Below, piece after piece: positions 60,928-64,000 of a stretch of 64,000 nt of DNA (the stretch's first letter is position 1; each line of letters opens with the position of its first letter). Source of the stretch: JAPWJZ01 sp965279315 (lineage in GTDB: Bacteria; Pseudomonadota; Alphaproteobacteria; Micavibrionales; UBA2020); the NCBI GenBank assembly GCA_965279315.1, contig OZ257145.1:2046001-2110000 (forward strand), in the 5' to 3' direction. The position numbers and the translations under genes were made by a program. The notes under the pieces are model-generated. The model was not told the DNA's origin, searched no databases, and saw only the letters and a list, made by a program, of their open reading frames with translations.

Positions 60928-62787
60928 ATGAGTGACGAAGAAGAGAAAAAAGAACGGCAGATATCCTACAAGGATGTCATGCGGTTCGCATGGCACTACT
61001 GGCGGCCGAACAAGTGGTTCGGTTACGCCGCAGCGGCGCTCATGCTCACTTCTGTGAGCATGGACGCGATCGTGCCCATCTATACGGGCAGGATCGTCGA
61101 CGCGATGGTCGGGCACGCGCCCGGCGACACGGCGGCATGGAATGATGCATGGGCGGCTTTCTGGGCGTTTGCCCTGCTGGCTTTCCTGCACCAGGCCCTG
61201 CGTGTGGGTTCCCTCTACTTCTGGAACGGTTTCGCGGTGCGCAACCTGCAGAAGATCGTGGTGGACGGGTTGCACAAGGTGCAGCGTTTCAGTTCCGACT
61301 GGCACGCCAACACCTTCGCGGGCGGCACGGTGCGCAAGATCACGCGCGGCATGTGGGCCTTCGACAGCTTCGAAGACACGATCCTGATGGGTCTGTTGCC
61401 GGCGGTCACGATCATGGTGGGCATGTCGATCATGCTGGGCTTCCGCCTGCCTCTGGTAGGTTTGGCGGCGGGCACGATGATCGTCATCTACTGCGCTGTG
61501 TCGATCTGGATGTCGGTCAGGATCCTCGCTCCCCGCTTCAAGCAATCGGCTGACGCCGATACCAAAGTGGGCGCGACGCTGGCGGACATCATCACGGGCA
61601 ACCCGAGCGTGAAATCGTTCGGCGCCGAGGCAAGGGAGGACGCGATTTTTAAAAAAGTCGCGGAAACCTGGCGCGCCAAGGCGATCTGGTCGTGGCAGAC
61701 GGGGGTTTCGGCGGATGCTTTCCGCTCGGTCTTCCGCCTGCTGATGATGGCCAGCATGGTCGCGACCACGATCTACCTGTGGAAAGCGGGGCAGGCGACG
61801 CCCGGCGACATCGTGCTGGTGATCACCACGTTCTTCATCATCGGCGGCTACCTGCGGGATATCGGGATGCACATCTCCCACCTGCAGCGCGCGGTCGCCG
61901 ACATGGAGGATATCGTGATGTTCTGGATGCGTGAAGACGACGTGCAGGACAACAGATCCGCCGAACCGCTGCTCGTGAAGCCGTCGCGCCGCCGGGACCT
62001 GATATCGTTCCAGGGCGTGGGCTTCAAATACCCCTCGACCGACAAATATATCTATAAGGATATGAGCATAGATATCTCGTCGGGAGAAAAGCTGGCACTG
62101 GTCGGGCCTTCGGGCTCGGGCAAGTCCACCTTCGTGAAACTGATCCAGCGCCTGTACAACGTGACAGACGGCCGGATCGTGATCGACGGACAGGACGTCG
62201 CGGGCGTCACGATGGAGTCTTTGCGCAAGCAGGTCGCCCTCGTGCCGCAGGAACCGGCGCTGTTCCACCGGTCGCTGTCGGAAAACATCGCCTACGGGCG
62301 GCCCGACGCGACGCAGGAGGATATCATCGCCGCCGCGAAAAAAGCCTTCGCGCACGAGTTCATCGAAACGCTGCCCAAAGGCTACGATACGCTGGTGGGC
62401 GAGCGCGGTGTGAAGCTCTCGGGCGGGGAACGCCAGCGGGTCGCTATCGCCCGCGCCATCCTCTCGGATGCGCCGGTGCTGATCCTGGATGAAGCGACGT
62501 CGAGCCTCGACTCGATTTCGGAACACTACATCCAGATGGCATTGGAGGAGCTGATGAAGGGACGCACGACCATCACGATCGCGCACAGGCTTTCAACGAT
62601 CCAGAAAGCCGACCGCATCCTTGTGTTCGACAAAGGCGAGATCATCGAGCAAGGCAACCACGCCAGCCTGATGGCCCGCCCGGACTCGAGATACAAGGCC
62701 CTGTACGACATGCAGGCCCTGGAACTCGTGACCGACGCCGACCCCGACTCCGGCCCCAAAAAGCCCCGCATCGTCGCTGCCGAGTAA
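60928..62787 (+). CDS. ABC-type exporter half-transporter (fused TM and ATPase)
   Basis: The 619-residue protein has six membrane helices (residues ~30-330), then an ATPase domain with Walker A GPSGSGKS, Q-loop ALVPQEPALF, signature LSGGERQRVAIARAI, Walker B VLILDEATSSLD and switch AHRLSTI. It forms homodimeric or heterodimeric exporters of lipids, drugs or peptides (MsbA/ABCB type). ATG 60928 (MSDEEEKKERQ) is chosen because the in-frame part from 60832 is part of the structured leader and lacks a ribosome site; the earlier start cannot be excluded. A terminator follows directly. No partner gene is adjacent. Confidence 0.88.
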   Translation: MSDEEEKKERQISYKDVMRFAWHYWRPNKWFGYAAAALMLTSVSMDAIVPIYTGRIVDAMVGHAPGDTAAWNDAWAAFWAFALLAFLHQALRVGSLYFWNGFAVRNLQKIVVDGLHKVQRFSSDWHANTFAGGTVRKITRGMWAFDSFEDTILMGLLPAVTIMVGMSIMLGFRLPLVGLAAGTMIVIYCAVSIWMSVRILAPRFKQSADADTKVGATLADIITGNPSVKSFGAEAREDAIFKKVAETWRAKAIWSWQTGVSADAFRSVFRLLMMASMVATTIYLWKAGQATPGDIVLVITTFFIIGGYLRDIGMHISHLQRAVADMEDIVMFWMREDDVQDNRSAEPLLVKPSRRRDLISFQGVGFKYPSTDKYIYKDMSIDISSGEKLALVGPSGSGKSTFVKLIQRLYNVTDGRIVIDGQDVAGVTMESLRKQVALVPQEPALFHRSLSENIAYGRPDATQEDIIAAAKKAFAHEFIETLPKGYDTLVGERGVKLSGGERQRVAIARAILSDAPVLILDEATSSLDSISEHYIQMALEELMKGRTTITIAHRLSTIQKADRILVFDKGEIIEQGNHASLMARPDSRYKALYDMQALELVTDADPDSGPKKPRIVAAE

Positions 62788-62799
62788 TATCAAACAAGG

Positions 62800-62832
62800 A
62801 AAAGCCCGCCGGGAAACCGGCGGGCTTTTTTA
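62800..62832 (+). terminator. Rho-independent terminator after the ABC exporter
   Basis: The stem AAAAGCCCGCCGG / CCGGCGGGCTTTT with a GAAA-type loop and T7 lies 13 bases after the exporter stop. It is one of the strongest in the window. Confidence 0.92.
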
Positions 62833-62837
62833 TTCTT

Positions 62838-62973
62838 CCCTCTCCCTTTGGGAGAGGGTGGGGCCCGCGCGAAGCGCGGGAGAGTGAGGGTACTTCGTTG
62901 ATCTAAGCACCCAACACAAACGAAATACCCTCACCTCTGTCTATTAGCGACATCTCCACTCCCAAAGGAGAAG
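62838..62973. repeat. Palindromic intergenic repeat (family C)
   Basis: The left half reads CCCTCTCCCTTTGGGAGAGG, then GGGG-CCCGCGC-GAAGCGCGGG and GAGTGAGGGTA. The right half reads TACCCTCACCTC and CTCCACTCCCAAAGGAGA. The halves are inverted, with ~20 bases between, and differ at several places, so this copy is degenerate. Related TCCCTTTGGGAGAGGGTG repeats are common in many proteobacteria. Confidence 0.65.
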
Positions 62974-63066
62974 ATAACACCAACGAATTTGACGGCTTTA
63001 TATGAATGTGCTGCAATAGAACAAACAGATGCTTAAGTGAATGTATTCCCAAAAAAGGATTATTAC

Positions 63067-63917
63067 GTGGAATCGATTAACACACCACCTCAAATAGAAA
63101 CCCCCTCCAGTGAAAGGCTGTTGCCTTTATGGTCAACTGTGGGAAAAACTTATGCGACTGTCTGGCTTTATCGGGGCGAGTACCTGAAAATTATCTGGTG
63201 CTGGCTTTTGCTGACCTCAATTCTAATTTCCCTTTATTCCTATTTCTCATGGCCCTATCTTAGGGATGGCGCTTGCTTCTTTTTCGATGCTTTGAAAAGC
63301 GGCCTTGACGCTGCCCACGATGGCGACGCGATAGATGCAGATTCCATGCCTGTTCCGGACATGCACAGGCACAGTCTTTTTTTGCAAGCGCCGATGGAAA
63401 TATTTACCCTTTTTACCGGAGCTTCGGTGGCTGTTGCTTGGCATCGTTTGGTCTTGCGTCAGGAAAAGATTACGAAAGGTCCTTACCTTCGCCGCGATTC
63501 TGTTGTCTGGGATTATTTCATTTTTGCGTTTTTATTCTGGTGCCCGATGTGGCTTTTCGGATTTGTTCCCGAAACCTGGCCCGCGTCTACTTTCGGCCTA
63601 CTAGTGGTTCTCGTGTTCGTGTTCACCCGTCTTTCTGTTATTCTTCCTGCGAGAGCCTTGTCACGCAAGGATGTTACGATTAAAAAAGTCTGGGAGAAAA
63701 CTGGTTGGAATTTTTGGCGCATTTTCTGGGGGGGACATTCGTATGCCTTCCAATGATTGCATGCCTGTTGATTTCGCTTTCCGCCTGTGGCCCAGGAATT
63801 GCCGGGCCAATCTTCTATAGCCTGAACTGGCTTTACACGATTTTTGTGGTCGTTCCATTTTCCCTGACATTCCTTTCTTTGGCCTATCAGCATTTCTTTG
63901 AAAACGAAAAACAATGA
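63067..63917 (+). CDS. Membrane protein split by a -1 frameshift at a G7 run
   Basis: The first frame (start GTG 63067 after AAAAGGAT) encodes a ~229-residue protein with four or five membrane helices and stops at 63756. The second frame (to 63917) continues with two more helices (CLPMIACLLISLSA and LNWLYTIFVVVPFSLTFLSL). The join is at TGG-GGG-GGA, a G_GGG_GGA slippery heptamer that a -1 shift would turn into one continuous ~282-residue membrane protein. It is either a programmed frameshift, a real mutation or a sequencing error in a homopolymer. The DNA is more AT-rich than most of the window. Family not recognised. Confidence 0.55.
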
Positions 63918-64000
63918 GTGCTGAAATTGTCTCTACCAATTCTGCTCTGGTTTTTGCCAAGGATGGGGCGCAATTATTTCGCTCGGCTTTGAACAAAAAT
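63914..64000 (+). CDS. Partial CDS at the window end
   Basis: ATG 63914 overlaps the stop of the membrane protein (ATGA). Twenty-nine codons (starting MSAEIVSTNSALVFAKDG) stay open to the window edge. Too little is present to identify. The overlap implies co-translation with the split membrane protein, in particular with its shifted frame. Confidence 0.5.
   Translation, partial: MSAEIVSTNSALVFAKDGAQLFRSALNKN

Overview
This 64 kb window is densely coded chromosome from an alphaproteobacterium. The evidence is an alphaproteobacterial-type initiator tRNA, a PhaR/phasin/class III PHA synthase set, homogentisate dioxygenase, a YqgE-like protein and high-GC coding sequence throughout. I cannot fix the order; a Micavibrionales or Rhodospirillales-like lineage is only a guess. 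Genes are tightly packed. Many junctions are 4-base ATGA/GTGA overlaps, and several convergent genes share stop codons.

Layout. 1-310: end of an rRNA operon (23S-5S spacer, 5S, terminator). 391-8756: glycogen debranching enzyme, membrane M48 protease, aldehyde dehydrogenase, and an hmgA operon with a large DMT permease. 8868-8985: initiator tRNA with its promoter. 9128-11511: operon for a three-domain HTH/CoaB-like/class II aldolase-like protein, a cytosolic M23-like protein and a small protein, behind two operator-like palindromes. 11495-17777: MBL hydrolase, nucleotidyltransferase, YqgE, EF-hand, two ankyrin proteins, cold-shock protein, three small overlapping genes and a GIY-YIG protein. 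17778-19930: AT-rich island with a TIGR04255-like three-gene cassette of unknown function. 20053-25360: gamma-glutamylation-type catabolic operon (glutamine synthetase-like ligase, ALDH, aminotransferase, Fe-ADH). 25361-30772: TspO, pseudouridine synthase, a GH-like secreted protein, a zincin, a Sel1 protein and a DUF6356 protein. 30931-39219: bacterial alpha-2-macroglobulin plus PBP1C. 40210-43100: URC1-type GTP cyclohydrolase II homologue, uracil phosphoribosyltransferase and a two-domain HAD protein, probably pyrimidine catabolism. 44011-52130: PHA storage genes (phaE-phaC, two phaB, phaR, phasin) interrupted by an ars operon (arsR-arsI-arsC-aquaporin) and an OmpA protein. 54082-60573: a large HEIGH/VWA protein, a divergent AAA+ ATPase and a small protein. 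60574-62832: an ABC exporter behind a structured leader with a 14-codon leader ORF. 63067-64000: a membrane protein split by a G7 frameshift, then a partial gene.

The best candidates for undescribed biology are: (i) the AT-rich TIGR04255-like cassette, (ii) the HEIGH-VWA/AAA+/small-protein module, (iii) the HTH-CoaB-aldolase operon, (iv) the compact URC-like operon with a two-domain HAD protein and no URC4, and (v) the leader ORF ahead of the ABC exporter. Palindromic repeats of three families sit between genes. All calls come from reading sequence and translations; no database search was run.
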